Positions 27,650-36,758 of a stretch of DNA of 42,257 nucleotides are shown in pieces. This DNA is from Aquabacterium sp. GTDB taxonomy: Bacteria > Pseudomonadota > Gammaproteobacteria > Burkholderiales > Burkholderiaceae_C. The DNA is taken from contig JARXAJ010000082.1 of NCBI GenBank assembly GCA_029865965.1, forward strand, positions 1-42,257. Reading direction: 5' to 3'. The stretch's first letter is position 1. Each line of letters starts with the position of its first letter. Below the pieces are notes generated by a model, which saw only the letters and a program-made list of their open reading frames with translations, did no database searches and was not told where the DNA came from. Made by a program: the position numbers and the translations under genes.

Positions 27650-28351
27650 TCAGGTAGCCAGGTCGAACACCAGCACCTCGGCGCCTGTGCCCTTTTCCAG
27701 TGTCAGCAGCGGCTCATCGACCAGACCGATCGCATCGCCCGCCTGCAGCGCCTGGCCGTTGGCGGTGATGGCGCCACGCGCCACGTGCACCCAGGTCTTG
27801 CGGCCGGCGGGCAGGGCCAGGGTGGCGGCTTCGGCGCCGTCGAACAGCCCGACGCGGATGCTGGCGTCGGCATGCAGCGTCACCGCACCGTCCACCCCGC
27901 CCGGCGCAGCCACCAGGCGCAGCCGGCCGCGCTTGTCGGCGTCGCTGAAGGCCTTCTGCTCATAGCCGGGGGCCAGGCCGCCGGCAGCCGGCAGCAGCCA
28001 GATCTGCAGGAAGTGCGTGGCGCTGCCCTGGGCATGGTTGAACTCGCTGTGGCGCACACCGGTGCCGGCGGTCATGCGCTGCACCTCGCCGGGCAGGATG
28101 GCCGCCGCCTGCCCCATGCTGTCCTTGTGCGCCAGCGCGCCGTCAAGCACGTAACTGACGATCTCCATGTCGCGGTGGCCATGGGTGCCGAAGCCGGTGC
28201 CGGGGGCAATGCGGTCTTCATTGATCACCCGCAGGTTGCCAAAGCCCATGTGGGCCGGGTCGTGGTAGTCGGCGAATGAGAAGGTGTGGAAGCTCTTCAA
28301 CCAGCCGTGGTCGGCAAAACCGCGGTCGGCACTGCGTCGGATGGTGATCAT
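27650..28351 (-). CDS. Pirin family protein (YhaK/quercetinase type)
   Basis: 233-residue bicupin. The N-terminal metal site typical of pirins is present: FGTHGHRDMEIVSYVLDG supplies two histidines, and GTGVRHSEFN supplies a third and a glutamate. Some relatives have quercetin 2,3-dioxygenase activity; others are redox sensors, so the function here is open. The start at 28351 (MITIRRSADRGF) is preceded by GGAGA on the minus strand; upstream in-frame starts are ignored. A LysR-type regulator is divergently encoded 125 bases away and probably controls it. Confidence 0.93.
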   Translation of the reverse strand: MITIRRSADRGFADHGWLKSFHTFSFADYHDPAHMGFGNLRVINEDRIAPGTGFGTHGHRDMEIVSYVLDGALAHKDSMGQAAAILPGEVQRMTAGTGVRHSEFNHAQGSATHFLQIWLLPAAGGLAPGYEQKAFSDADKRGRLRLVAAPGGVDGAVTLHADASIRVGLFDGAEAATLALPAGRKTWVHVARGAITANGQALQAGDAIGLVDEPLLTLEKGTGAEVLVFDLAT

Positions 28352-28441
28352 GGTCGGGTCTCCGGTGGATGGGTCGAGGTCGGTGCCAGGATGGTGGCAC
28401 CGGTGGCGGCGCAACGGGCTCGGCGGGCCTTGAAGCGGGCA

Positions 28442-28456
28442 TTCAAATAAGATGAA
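28442..28456. promoter_or_regulatory. Candidate LysR-type binding site
   Basis: TTCAAATAAGATGAA is a dyad (TTCA-N7-TGAA) of the T-N11-A type used by LysR regulators. It lies in the divergent region between pirin and the LysR gene, 20 bases before the LysR start. Confidence 0.4.
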
Positions 28457-28476
28457 GCCACACCCCCGCCATACCG

Positions 28477-29469
28477 ATGACCACCCGCCGCCGCAACGCC
28501 CTGACGCCAGAAGCCCTGCAGATGATGGACATCATCGCCCGCACCGGCAGTTTCGCCGCCGCCGCGCGTGAACTGGGCCGGGTGCCGTCTGCACTGACCT
28601 ACAGCGTGCGCCAGCTGGAAGACGCACTGGACGTGCTGCTGTTCGACCGCAGCTCGCGCCAGGCGCAGCTCACCGCCGCCGGGCAAGAGCTGCTGGACGA
28701 AGGCCGCCGCCTGCTGGTGGAAATGGACGCGGTGGCCAACCGGGTGCGCCGCGTGTCCACAGGCTGGGAAAGCGAGCTGACGGTGGCGGTGGACGACGTG
28801 ATGTCGCGGCTGACGGTGTTCGAGCTGGTCGAGGGCTTCTATGCCCAGCGCGGGCCCGACGGCCAGGCGCCCGGCACACGCCTGCGCCTGCGCAGCGAGG
28901 TGCTGGCCGGCCTGTGGGAGGCGCTGGTCAGCGGCCAGGCCGACCTGGCCATCGGCGCACTGATGAACGCCCCGCCGCAGACCGGCATCGAGCTGAAACC
29001 GCTGGGCGTGGTGGAATTCGTCTTCGCGATGGCGCCGCACCACCCGCTGGCGCAGGGCAGCGACCCGCTGACCGATGCGCAGATCCTGGGCCACCGCGCG
29101 GTGGCGGTGGCTGACTCGGCCCACCGCATGTCGCCGGTGACAGTGAACCTGCTGCCGGGGCAGGATGTGTTCACCGTGCCCAGCATGGGCGCCAAGATCG
29201 AGGCGCTGGTGCGCTGCCTGGGCGTGGGCTTCGTGCCCGAACCGCAGGTGCGCGACGCGCTGCGCCTGGGCCGGCTGGTGTCCCGGCCGGTGCAGCGGGC
29301 GCGCCAGCCGGCGCTGTTCGGCTATGCCTGGCGCAGCGCCGCCACGCCCCAGCCGCGCAAGGCGCCGCAGGGCCTGGCACTGCAGTGGTGGCTGCAACAG
29401 CTGGACAGCCCCGCCACCCGCCAGGCCCTGCTGGAGCGGTATGTGGGCTTGTCCGCGGACGTCGTGTGA
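28477..29469 (+). CDS. LysR-family transcriptional regulator
   Basis: 330 residues. The winged helix-turn-helix ([21 protein letters not shown], shortened here by reading from residue 14, then [17 protein letters not shown]) is the LysR DNA-binding domain; a type 2 periplasmic-binding-protein effector domain follows. The gene diverges from pirin with a T-N11-A dyad between them, the usual arrangement of a LysR regulator and its target. The effector is unknown. The downstream Glu-Q synthetase reading frame begins one base after its stop. Confidence 0.93.
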   Translation: MTTRRRNALTPEALQMMDIIARTGSFAAAARELGRVPSALTYSVRQLEDALDVLLFDRSSRQAQLTAAGQELLDEGRRLLVEMDAVANRVRRVSTGWESELTVAVDDVMSRLTVFELVEGFYAQRGPDGQAPGTRLRLRSEVLAGLWEALVSGQADLAIGALMNAPPQTGIELKPLGVVEFVFAMAPHHPLAQGSDPLTDAQILGHRAVAVADSAHRMSPVTVNLLPGQDVFTVPSMGAKIEALVRCLGVGFVPEPQVRDALRLGRLVSRPVQRARQPALFGYAWRSAATPQPRKAPQGLALQWWLQQLDSPATRQALLERYVGLSADVV

Positions 29470-29470
29470 A

Positions 29471-30598
29471 ATGACCGCCCCCCGAAGCGCCTTCGGCGCC
29501 TCCCCCCCAGGGGGGCGCCCCCAGCGGCCCGGCGAAGCCGGTTCCGCGGCGGCCACTTGGTCTGATTCAGGCGGTGCGCAGGGCGGGCAGGCTGCACCGA
29601 ACGCCCTGCCCGTCACCGGGCGGTTTGCGCCCTCGCCCACCGGCCCGCTGCATGCCGGCAGCGCGGTGGCCGCGCTGGCCAGCTGGCTGGACGCCCGTGC
29701 CCAGGGCGGCCGCTGGCTGGTGCGCATCGAAGACGTGGACACGCCGCGCTGCCTGAGCGGCATGGGTGAACACATCCTGGGCCAGCTGGCCGCGCTGGGC
29801 CTGGTGCCCGATGGGCCGCCGCTGTGGCAATCCAGCCGCAGCGCTGCCTACCAGGCGGCGCTCAGCCAGTTGCTGGCCGCCGGCCTGGCCTACCCCTGCG
29901 GCTGCAGCCGGCGCGAGATCGACGCCGCCTGGGCCGCGCTGGGCCGGGCGCATGGCCGATTCGACGAGCGCATTTATCCCGGCACCTGCCGCGCCGGGCT
30001 GCAAGGCAGGCCCGCGCGGGCCACCCGGCTGCGCACGGTGACCGACGGCTGCGGTGTCTCCGTCCACTGGACCGACCGCCGCCTGGGCCCACAGCAGCAG
30101 GACGTGGCGCAGACCGTGGGCGATTTCATCCTGCACCGCGCCGACGGCCTGTGGGCCTACCAGCTGGCCGTGGTGGTGGACGACGCCGCCCAGGGCGTGA
30201 CCGACGTGGTGCGCGGCGCCGACCTGTGCGACAACACCGCGCGCCAGATCCACCTGCAGCGCCAGCTGGGCCTGCCGCTGCCGCGCTACCTGCACACGCC
30301 CCTGGTGCTGGCGCCCGACGGCCACAAGCTCAGCAAGCAGAACGGCGCTGCACCGCTGGACGCCAGCCAGCCGTTGGCCACGCTGCAGGCCGCCGGCGCC
30401 GTGCTGGGCCTGCCTGTGCTGCCAGCCGCAGGCGTGGCCGACTGGCTGGCGGCCGCCACCCGCGCCTGGGCTGCGGCCTGGCCGGTACAGCAGCAGCCGC
30501 ACCAACCGAAAGACCCACCGCCACACCAACCGCAAGACCAGGCGCAACCGCAACCACAGCAGCCGCAGCCGCAGCCGCGCGGCAGCGCAATGGCATGA
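29471..30598 (+). CDS. gluQ: Glutamyl-Q tRNA(Asp) synthetase
   Basis: 375 residues, about 70 longer than usual. The enzyme attaches glutamate to queuosine of tRNA(Asp). The catalytic core is complete: [14 protein letters not shown] (HIGH-like motif, H61-A-G-S64), the zinc site CGC with Tyr and Cys in RIYPGTCR, and KLSKQNG (KMSKS-like). The conserved protein begins near residue 49 (VTGRFAPSP), and no ATG lies closer than 29471, so the first 48 residues include translation of an intergenic repeat copy. A CTG or other rare start near 29600 is the alternative. The C-terminal 40 residues are rich in Gln and Pro ([16 protein letters not shown]) and unlike the family. Confidence 0.88.
   Translation: MTAPRSAFGASPPGGRPQRPGEAGSAAATWSDSGGAQGGQAAPNALPVTGRFAPSPTGPLHAGSAVAALASWLDARAQGGRWLVRIEDVDTPRCLSGMGEHILGQLAALGLVPDGPPLWQSSRSAAYQAALSQLLAAGLAYPCGCSRREIDAAWAALGRAHGRFDERIYPGTCRAGLQGRPARATRLRTVTDGCGVSVHWTDRRLGPQQQDVAQTVGDFILHRADGLWAYQLAVVVDDAAQGVTDVVRGADLCDNTARQIHLQRQLGLPLPRYLHTPLVLAPDGHKLSKQNGAAPLDASQPLATLQAAGAVLGLPVLPAAGVADWLAAATRAWAAAWPVQQQPHQPKDPPPHQPQDQAQPQPQQPQPQPRGSAMA
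29473..29554 (+). repeat. Burkholderiales-type intergenic repeat, copy 1
   Basis: It begins GACCGCCCCCCGAAGCGCC and contains the hairpin GAAGCGC-CTTCG-GCGCCTC, then GGCCCGGCGAAGCCGGTTCC. It matches copy 2 (35629-35705) over nearly its full length with small gaps. This copy is read through by the gluQ frame. Confidence 0.75.
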
Positions 30599-30633
30599 TG
30601 CGGCCCCTTTCCTCCCGTTGAATTGGACCCGAC

Positions 30634-31338
30634 ATGCCCACCCCCGCCCCCGGCCTGCTGATCGATGACACTGTGCCGGGTACCGGCGCCGAAGCCCAGG
30701 CCGGCCAGCCGGTCACCGTGCACTACACCGGCTGGTTGCACGACCCCACAGCGCCCGACGGCCGCGGCAAGAAGTTCGACAGCAGCAAGGACCACGGCGA
30801 ACCCTTCGTGTTTGAACTGGGCGCCGGCCGGGTGATCCAGGGCTGGGACCAGGGCGTGCAGGGCATGAAGGTGGGCGGCACCCGCGTGCTGACGATCCCG
30901 CCCGAGCTGGGCTATGGCACCCGTGGCGCTGGCGGTGCGATTCCGCCGAACCCCACGCTGGTGTTCGAGGTGGAACTGCTGGCCGAGCCGGAGCGCGTGC
31001 CGCTGCAGTACGACGACGTGGTCGAAGGCAGCGGTGCCGAGGCGGTGGCCGGCCAGCGCGTCAGCGTGCACTACACCGGCTGGCTGCACGACCCCGCCCA
31101 GGCCGATGGCCGCGGCAAGAAGTTCGACAGCAGCAAGGACCGCGGCCAGCCCTTCCGCTTCCAACTCGGCGGCGGCGAGGTCATCCGCGGCTGGGACGAC
31201 GGCGTGCAGGGCATGAAGGTGGGCGGCACCCGCGTGCTGGTCATCCCGCCCGAACTGGGCTATGGCCCGCGCGGCGCCGGCGGCGTGATCCCGCCGAACG
31301 CCACCCTGGTGTTCGAGGTGGACCTGCTCGGCGTCTGA
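30634..31338 (+). CDS. Tandem FKBP-type peptidyl-prolyl isomerase
   Basis: 234 residues made of two complete FKBP domains, about 1-115 and 116-234. Each carries [37 protein letters not shown] and [17 protein letters not shown], the usual FKBP core including the tryptophan floor of the proline pocket. No signal peptide, so cytoplasmic. Most bacterial stand-alone FKBPs of this kind have one domain. The two halves are 348 bases apart and share long identical DNA stretches, for example 30857-30892 with 31205-31240, indicating recent duplication or gene conversion. Confidence 0.94.
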   Translation: MPTPAPGLLIDDTVPGTGAEAQAGQPVTVHYTGWLHDPTAPDGRGKKFDSSKDHGEPFVFELGAGRVIQGWDQGVQGMKVGGTRVLTIPPELGYGTRGAGGAIPPNPTLVFEVELLAEPERVPLQYDDVVEGSGAEAVAGQRVSVHYTGWLHDPAQADGRGKKFDSSKDRGQPFRFQLGGGEVIRGWDDGVQGMKVGGTRVLVIPPELGYGPRGAGGVIPPNATLVFEVDLLGV

Positions 31339-31359
31339 CCGACCCGGCGGCGCGGCGGC

Positions 31360-31911
31360 ATGGACGACGCGCCGGTCGAGATCGCAGCGGCCGACCCACG
31401 CTGGCCGGCGCTGTTTGCGGCCGAGCGGGACGCCATCGCCGCTGTGCTGGCGCCCTGGCTGGTCGGCCCGCCCGAACACATCGGCAGCACGGCCGTTCCA
31501 GGCCTGGCCGCCAAGCCGGTGATCGACATCATGGCGCCGGTGACGTCGCTGGATGCGTCGAGCGGGGCCATCGCCGCAGCAGCGCAGCTGCAGTATGCGT
31601 ACGCGCCTTACCAAGCAGAGACGATGCACTGGTTCTGCAAGCCCGGCCCGCAGCACCGCACCCACCATTTGCACCTGGTGCCGATCGGCAGCCCGCTGTG
31701 GCGCGACCGGCTGGCGTTCCGGGACGCGCTGCGCAGCGACGCCGGCCTGCGTGATGCCTACGCGGCACTGAAGCAGCGCCTGGCGCTGGCGCATCGCCAT
31801 GACCGCGATGCCTACACCGCCGCCAAAGGCCCGTTCGTGGCGCAGGTGCTGATCCGGGCGGGCCTGGCATCGGCAGACGGTCCGATGTCGCCACGCAGCC
31901 CGCCACGCTAA
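31360..31911 (+). CDS. GrpB-family protein (UPF0157)
   Basis: 183 residues of the GrpB family, a nucleotidyltransferase-like fold. The signature HIGSTAVPGLAAKPVIDIMA is intact, followed by HHLHLVPIGSPLWRDRLAFRD, also typical. The biochemical activity of this family is not well defined. It starts 21 bases after the FKBP gene and may be co-transcribed. The C-terminal PMSPRSPPR tail is not conserved. Confidence 0.88.
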   Translation: MDDAPVEIAAADPRWPALFAAERDAIAAVLAPWLVGPPEHIGSTAVPGLAAKPVIDIMAPVTSLDASSGAIAAAAQLQYAYAPYQAETMHWFCKPGPQHRTHHLHLVPIGSPLWRDRLAFRDALRSDAGLRDAYAALKQRLALAHRHDRDAYTAAKGPFVAQVLIRAGLASADGPMSPRSPPR

Positions 31912-32085
31912 ACTGCGGCCACAACGGTCGGCAGTTCACCCAGGCGTTGCCGCGCGGCCCACCGCGAGCTCAACCTGCCATCACCCCCCACAGCCCCTCG
32001 CATCCCTTGCGTGCGACAGGCTGGAAGCCGGCAACCACCAGCGCCCCGCCAGCGGGGTTCCAGTCGTGCGTGTGGAGTGCAGGCC

Positions 32086-32727
32086 ATGCCCCGTTCCCCG
32101 CTGTCCATCACCGTGCCCGATGCGTCCTTGTTTGCCAAGGCGCTGGGCCGGTCGCTGAAAACCCGCCACGCCGCCGGCCAGCCGCCGCCCGGCCATGTGG
32201 AACTGCTGAATTTGGTGGCCCGCGCGCTGGGCCACCGCAACCTGCAGAGCCTGCAGGCCGCAGCCACCGCAGCACCCTTGGCCGCGCCACCGCTGGCCAT
32301 TGAAGACCGGCCACCGCCGGCCAAACTGAGCGACAACGCCCGCAAGGCATTGGGCCAGTTCGACAGCCGCGGCCGGCTGCTGCGCTGGCCGGTGAAGTAC
32401 AGCGTACAGGCGCTGGCGATGTGGGTGCTGTGGACCTTGTTCGACGGCCGCCGCGTCTACACCGAGGCCGAGGTCAACCAGATCCTGAAAGCTGCCAATG
32501 CCTTCGGCGACCATGCCACGCTGCGCCGCGAGCTGATCAACCACCGCTTGATGAGCCGCAAGAGCGATTGCAGTGAATACCGCAAGCTGCCGGCCCGCCC
32601 CGACGCCGAGGCCCGCGCGCTGCTGCAGGCCTGGCGGCTGCAGCGCCGCACGCTGACTGGCGAGCGGGTAGAACGTGACGACAGCCCACGGCGGCGGGCG
32701 GCGGCTGCCGCAGTGGCAGGGCCATGA
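32086..32727 (+). CDS. DUF2087-domain protein
   Basis: 213 residues. An N-terminal segment (about 1-70) resembles the glyoxalase-superfamily-like region with a LVARALGHRNLQSLQA helix seen in similar proteins. The C-terminal half has the DUF2087 pattern: LGQFDSRGRLLRWPVK, then YTEAEVNQILKAANAFGDHA, LRRELINHRLMSRKSD and SEYRKL. This resembles a winged-helix, so a DNA- or RNA-binding role is possible. The ATG at 32086 has GGAG nine bases upstream; an in-frame ATG at 32011 gives an arginine-rich extension that looks non-coding. Function unknown. Confidence 0.8.
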   Translation: MPRSPLSITVPDASLFAKALGRSLKTRHAAGQPPPGHVELLNLVARALGHRNLQSLQAAATAAPLAAPPLAIEDRPPPAKLSDNARKALGQFDSRGRLLRWPVKYSVQALAMWVLWTLFDGRRVYTEAEVNQILKAANAFGDHATLRRELINHRLMSRKSDCSEYRKLPARPDAEARALLQAWRLQRRTLTGERVERDDSPRRRAAAAAVAGP

Positions 32728-32740
32728 CTTCGCAAACAGA

Positions 32741-32811
32741 CGCCGTGGAACCGGCTTTACTAGCCCAACGGCGGCGACCCCGGAGGGAGCACCGCAGGCG
32801 CTTCGAGGGCG
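32741..32811 (-). repeat. Intergenic repeat, copy 3 (degenerate, inverted)
   Basis: Read on the minus strand it gives CCTCGAAGCGCCTGCGGTGC and later AGCCGGTTCCACGGC, recognisably the same element as copies 1 and 2 but with many changes and a weaker hairpin. It lies between the convergent DUF2087 and orn genes. Confidence 0.6.
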
Positions 32812-32818
32812 ATGTGAA

Positions 32819-33391
32819 TCAGACTTTCAGGAAATGCTGCCGGTAGTGCAGCAACTCGTCGATCGACTCATGGATGTCGGCCAGCGCGGTGTGGGCCTGG
32901 GCCTTCTTGAAGCCGGCCAGCACGGCCGGGTTCCAGCGCTTGGCCAGTTCCTTCAGCGTGCTGACGTCGAGGTTGCGGTAGTGGAAGAAGTCTTCCAGCC
33001 TGGCCATGTCCTTGGCCAGGAAGCGCCGGTCCTGGCAGATCGAATTGCCGCACATCGGGCTCTTGCCCTTGGGCACGTGGTGCTTGAGCCAGTCGATCAC
33101 CTGGGCCTCGGCGGCGGCTTCGTCCACCGTGCTGGCGCGCACCCGGTCGATCAGGCCGCTCTTGCCGTGGGTGCCCTTGTTCCAGTTGTCCATGCCGTCG
33201 AGCACGGCATCGGTCTGGTGGATGGCGAACACCGGCCCTTCGATGCGGATGGCCAGCGTGGGGTCGGTCACCACCACTGCGATCTCGATGATGCGGTCGG
33301 TGAAGGGCGACAGGCCGGTCATCTCCAGATCGATCCAGACCAGGTTCTGGTCGCTCAGGGGCAAGGCGGTGGGGGTGCTGGTCGCGGTCAT
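32819..33391 (-). CDS. orn: Oligoribonuclease
   Basis: 190 residues; 3'-5' exoribonuclease that removes the last dinucleotides, including pGpG. DEDDh catalytic residues are visible: D21 and E23 in VWIDLEMTG, and the HxxxxD pair H167 and D172 in [12 protein letters not shown]; the internal Asp is in [14 protein letters not shown]. Length and C-terminus ([12 protein letters not shown]) are normal. It is divergent from the M48 peptidase gene with a short intergenic gap. Confidence 0.97.
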   Translation of the reverse strand: MTATSTPTALPLSDQNLVWIDLEMTGLSPFTDRIIEIAVVVTDPTLAIRIEGPVFAIHQTDAVLDGMDNWNKGTHGKSGLIDRVRASTVDEAAAEAQVIDWLKHHVPKGKSPMCGNSICQDRRFLAKDMARLEDFFHYRNLDVSTLKELAKRWNPAVLAGFKKAQAHTALADIHESIDELLHYRQHFLKV

Positions 33392-33447
33392 CCGGGCATT
33401 GTCGCCGCCTCAGCCAGCACCCGGCAGTGGCGGCGACAATGCAGGCC

Positions 33448-34731
33448 ATGCCGTCACTGCCTCTCACCATCCTGTTTGCCCTGGCCCTGCTGCTGTCGCT
33501 TGCCATCAAGTTCTGGCTGGCCAGCCGCCAGATGCGCCATGTGGCCGCCCACCGGGGCGCGGTGCCGGCAGCGTTTGCGCAGACGGTGGGGCTGACGGCC
33601 CACCAGCGCGCGGCCGATTACACCTTGGCCAAGGGCCGCCTGGGCCTGCTGAGCACAGCCTTCGGCACCGCCGTGCTGCTGGGCTGGACCCTGCTGGGCG
33701 GGCTGGATGCGCTCAACGGCTGGTTGCTGGATGCGGTGCGGCCGGCTTGGGGCAACATGGCCTACCAACTGGCGCTGCTGGTGGGCTTCACGCTGGTGAG
33801 TGCGCTGCTGGATCTGCCATTCGAGCTGTACAGCACCTTTCGGCTGGAGCAGCACTTTGGCTTCAACCGCACCACGCCCAAACTGTTCCTCATCGACCTG
33901 GTGAAAAACGCGCTGGTCGGCGCGCTGATCGGCCTACCGCTGGCCGCGCTGGTGCTGTGGATCATGGGCGCCACCGGCGGCCTGTGGTGGCTGTGGGCCT
34001 GGGGCGCCTGGGTGGGCTTCAACCTGTTGATCATGGTGGTCTACCCCACGCTGATCGCACCCATCTTCAACAAGTTCGAGCCCCTGGCCGACGAGGGCCT
34101 GAAGGCCCGGGTGCAGGCGCTGATGCAGCGCTGCGGCTTTGCCGCCAAGGGCCTGTTCGTGATGGACGGCAGCCGGCGCTCGGCCCATGGCAACGCCTAC
34201 TTCACAGGCCTGGGCGCGGCCAAGCGGGTGGTGTTCTACGACACGCTGCTGGCCAAGCTGAGCCCGGCTGAAGTGGAGGCGGTGCTGGCACATGAGCTGG
34301 GCCACTTCAAGCACAAGCACATCACCCAGCGCATCGTGATGGTGTTCGGCATCAGCCTGCTGGCGCTGGCCCTGCTGGGCTGGCTGGCGCAGCAGCCGGG
34401 CTTCTACACGGGCCTGGGCGTGCTGCCCAACATCGGGCCGAACGCGGATGCGCCCAATGATGCGCTGGCGCTGCTGCTGTTCATGCTGGCGCTGCCGGTG
34501 TTCAGCTTCTTCGTGTCGCCGCTGGCCGCGCAGCTGTCGCGCACGCATGAATTTCAGGCCGATGCCTATGCCTGCGCCCAGGCCAGCGGCGCCGACCTGG
34601 CCAGCGCGCTGCTGAAGTTGCATGAGGACAACGCCGCCACGCTGACGCCCGACCCGGTGTACGTGCGTTTCTACTATTCGCACCCGCCCGCCAGCGAGCG
34701 GCTGGCCGCGCTGGCCTTGCGCACTGCATGA
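33448..34731 (+). CDS. M48-family (Ste24-type) membrane metallopeptidase
   Basis: 427 residues. A zinc metalloprotease of the CAAX-protease fold with several membrane spans; the active site HELGH is at residues 282-286 (LAHELGHFKHKHI), and the third ligand is in SRTHEFQADAYA. FELYSTFRLEQHFGFNRTTP is the conserved Ste24 N-terminal block. I chose the ATG at 33448; GTG 33427 and ATG 33439 are in frame. GACAAT seven bases upstream could be a -10 box, as at other genes here. The stop overlaps the start of rsgA by four bases. Confidence 0.93.
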   Translation: MPSLPLTILFALALLLSLAIKFWLASRQMRHVAAHRGAVPAAFAQTVGLTAHQRAADYTLAKGRLGLLSTAFGTAVLLGWTLLGGLDALNGWLLDAVRPAWGNMAYQLALLVGFTLVSALLDLPFELYSTFRLEQHFGFNRTTPKLFLIDLVKNALVGALIGLPLAALVLWIMGATGGLWWLWAWGAWVGFNLLIMVVYPTLIAPIFNKFEPLADEGLKARVQALMQRCGFAAKGLFVMDGSRRSAHGNAYFTGLGAAKRVVFYDTLLAKLSPAEVEAVLAHELGHFKHKHITQRIVMVFGISLLALALLGWLAQQPGFYTGLGVLPNIGPNADAPNDALALLLFMLALPVFSFFVSPLAAQLSRTHEFQADAYACAQASGADLASALLKLHEDNAATLTPDPVYVRFYYSHPPASERLAALALRTA

Positions 34732-35630
34732 CGCTTGCACCTGCGGGCAACGGTCTGGTGGTGGCCGCGCATGGCCGGCACTGCATGGTCGAAGCCGCAG
34801 ACGGCACACGCCTGCTGTGTCACGGCCGTGGCAAGAAGAGCGAGGTGGTGGTCGGCGACAGGGTGCATTGGCAGCCCGCCGGCGACGAGGGCGTGATCGA
34901 CAAGGTGGCGCCGCGCCGCAACCTGCTGTTCCGCCAGGACGAGTGGAAGACCAAGTCCTTCGCCGCCAACCTGGACCAATTGCTGGTGCTGGTGGCGGTG
35001 GAGCCGATGTATGCCGAGACCCAGCTGGCGCGCGCACTGATCGCCGCCGAATCGGCCGGCATCCCCACCACCATCGTGCTGAACAAGACCGACCTGCCCA
35101 CGCTCGCCGCCGCGCGCGAGCGGCTGGCGCCCTACAAGGCGATGGGCGTGGCGGTGCTGGAGCTGTCGCTCAAGCAACAGGGCGCAGCCGCCAGTGCGGC
35201 CTTGCTGCCGCTGTTGACGGGTAAGGCCACCCTGGTGCTGGGGCCCAGCGGCATGGGCAAGAGCACCCTGATCAATCTGATGGTGCCGGCCGCCGCCGCC
35301 CAGGTGGGCGAGATCAGCAAGGCGCTGAACGCCGGGCGCCACACCACCACCAGCACCAGCTGGTATTGGCTGGACGACGCCCGCCAAAGCGCCCTGATCG
35401 ACTCGCCTGGCTTCCAGGAATTCGGCCTGCGCCAGCTGCAGGCCACCGACCTGGTGGGCCTGATGCCCGACCTGCGCGCCCATGCCGACGCCTGCCGGTT
35501 CTACAACTGCAGCCACCTGCATGAGCCGGGCTGCGGCGTGCGGGCGGCGTTGGATGGTGGTTTGATCCATCCGTCGCGCTACCGCATCTACGGCGAGTTG
35601 CGTGCCGAGCTGAGTCAGACGCGGTATTGA
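34728..35630 (+). CDS. rsgA: Ribosome small subunit-dependent GTPase A
   Basis: 300 residues; GTPase that helps late maturation of the 30S subunit. The circularly permuted order is clear: an N-terminal OB-fold, then G4 NKTD (119-122), G1 GPSGMGKS (172-179), G3 DSPG (225-228), and a C-terminal zinc knuckle (C256, C261, H263, C269). The ATG overlaps the M48 peptidase stop. It is convergent with the CobD-like gene, with repeat copy 2 and its hairpin in between. Confidence 0.97.
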   Translation: MTLAPAGNGLVVAAHGRHCMVEAADGTRLLCHGRGKKSEVVVGDRVHWQPAGDEGVIDKVAPRRNLLFRQDEWKTKSFAANLDQLLVLVAVEPMYAETQLARALIAAESAGIPTTIVLNKTDLPTLAAARERLAPYKAMGVAVLELSLKQQGAAASAALLPLLTGKATLVLGPSGMGKSTLINLMVPAAAAQVGEISKALNAGRHTTTSTSWYWLDDARQSALIDSPGFQEFGLRQLQATDLVGLMPDLRAHADACRFYNCSHLHEPGCGVRAALDGGLIHPSRYRIYGELRAELSQTRY

Positions 35631-35705
35631 CCGCCCCCGAAGCGCCTTCGGCGCTTCCCCCAGCGGGCGGCCCCGGTGGCCCGGCGAAGCCTGTTCAACG
35701 GCGCC
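35629..35705 (+). repeat. Intergenic repeat, copy 2, with hairpin
   Basis: It contains a perfect stem GAAGCGC / GCGCTTC with loop CTTCG at 35639-35657, followed by GGCCCGGCGAAGCCTGTTC. It lies between the convergent rsgA and CobD-like genes and could end transcription from either side, although a T-run is missing. Confidence 0.75.
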
Positions 35706-35719
35706 TGCTCGCCGAGGAC

Positions 35720-36706
35720 CTAACCAACCAGATTGGCCAGCGTCAGCAGCGCCACCAGCAGCATCCACAACACCACCGACCGCCACACCAGGCCCACCAC
35801 GCTCCGCAGGTGGGCCAGCTGCGGCGGGTCGCCGCCGGTCGAGCCTTCGGCAGCTGCATCGTCGGTGGCGCCGCCATCAAAGGTGCGTGACCGGTCGGGC
35901 GTGACACCCGGCGCTGCGCTGCCACCCAGCTGCACGCCCACGGCGCCGGCCGCCGACGCCAGGATCACACCTTCATTGGCATGCTTCCACAGCATGGCAT
36001 CCCGGCGCCAGGCATTGATGGCTTCCTCGAAGTTGCCCACCACCGCAAAGCCGAAGGCCGTCAGCCGGGCCGGCACATGGTCGATCCAGGCGAACATCTG
36101 CTGGCTGACCGCCATCAGCTGCTGGTTGGCCGGCACACCCAGCGCCTTGCTCGGGAAGGTCCAGTAGCGGGCGGCGAACTCGGCCATGCGGTAGAGCACC
36201 GCGCCCAGCGGCCCCAGCCCCAGGGTGGAGAACAGCACGAACCAGAAGAACACGCCGAAGACATGGCGGTGGGCGGCCAGCAGCGCATGCTCGATCACAT
36301 GGCGCAGCAGTTCAGTGCGCGGCAGCTCGCTGGCGTCCAGGTGGCGCCATTCGGCCAGCAGGCGGCGGGCCTCGGCCTCGTCGCCGCGGTCCAGGGCATC
36401 GCGGATGTCGGTGTAGTAGTGGCTGAACTGGCGGAAGCCCAGCGTCAGGTAGAGCACGCCCACATTGAACACCAGGGCCAGCAGCAGGCTCCAGTGGGCG
36501 ATGGCCAGGTATACCGCACCCAGCAGCAGGCCCGGCGCGCCCACCGACACGCCCCACACCACCCAGGCATGGTGGGCGCGGCCAGCATCGAAGTTGCGGC
36601 CGGTCCAGCCCACCCAAGACACCAGCAGGTGGTGTACCCAGTTGTCACGCGGCAGCGGCTTGAACTGCTCGATGACCAGGGCCAGCAGGACGGCAAAGAA
36701 ACTCAT
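35720..36706 (-). CDS. CobD/CbiB-family membrane protein (AmpE-like)
   Basis: 328 residues with several hydrophobic segments. The pattern MSFFAVLLALVIEQFKPLP at the start and MFAWIDHVPARLTAFGFAVVG in the middle places it in the CobD/CbiB superfamily, which also contains AmpE. No cobalamin genes are near, and the core neighbours do not suggest cobinamide synthesis; AmpE-like signalling or another envelope function is as likely. TATCAT lies twelve bases before the ATG, again a possible near-leaderless promoter. Confidence 0.8.
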   Translation of the reverse strand: MSFFAVLLALVIEQFKPLPRDNWVHHLLVSWVGWTGRNFDAGRAHHAWVVWGVSVGAPGLLLGAVYLAIAHWSLLLALVFNVGVLYLTLGFRQFSHYYTDIRDALDRGDEAEARRLLAEWRHLDASELPRTELLRHVIEHALLAAHRHVFGVFFWFVLFSTLGLGPLGAVLYRMAEFAARYWTFPSKALGVPANQQLMAVSQQMFAWIDHVPARLTAFGFAVVGNFEEAINAWRRDAMLWKHANEGVILASAAGAVGVQLGGSAAPGVTPDRSRTFDGGATDDAAAEGSTGGDPPQLAHLRSVVGLVWRSVVLWMLLVALLTLANLVG

Positions 36707-36758
36707 TGTTGGCGATGATAGCGAGCGGCCTTGGCAGGCCACGGTCTGGCGCCACCTG

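Noticed and set aside
35720-36706. Assignment of the CobD-like gene to cobalamin synthesis
   Set aside because: No cobalamin genes are nearby and the sequence resembles AmpE as much as CobD, so no gene symbol was given.
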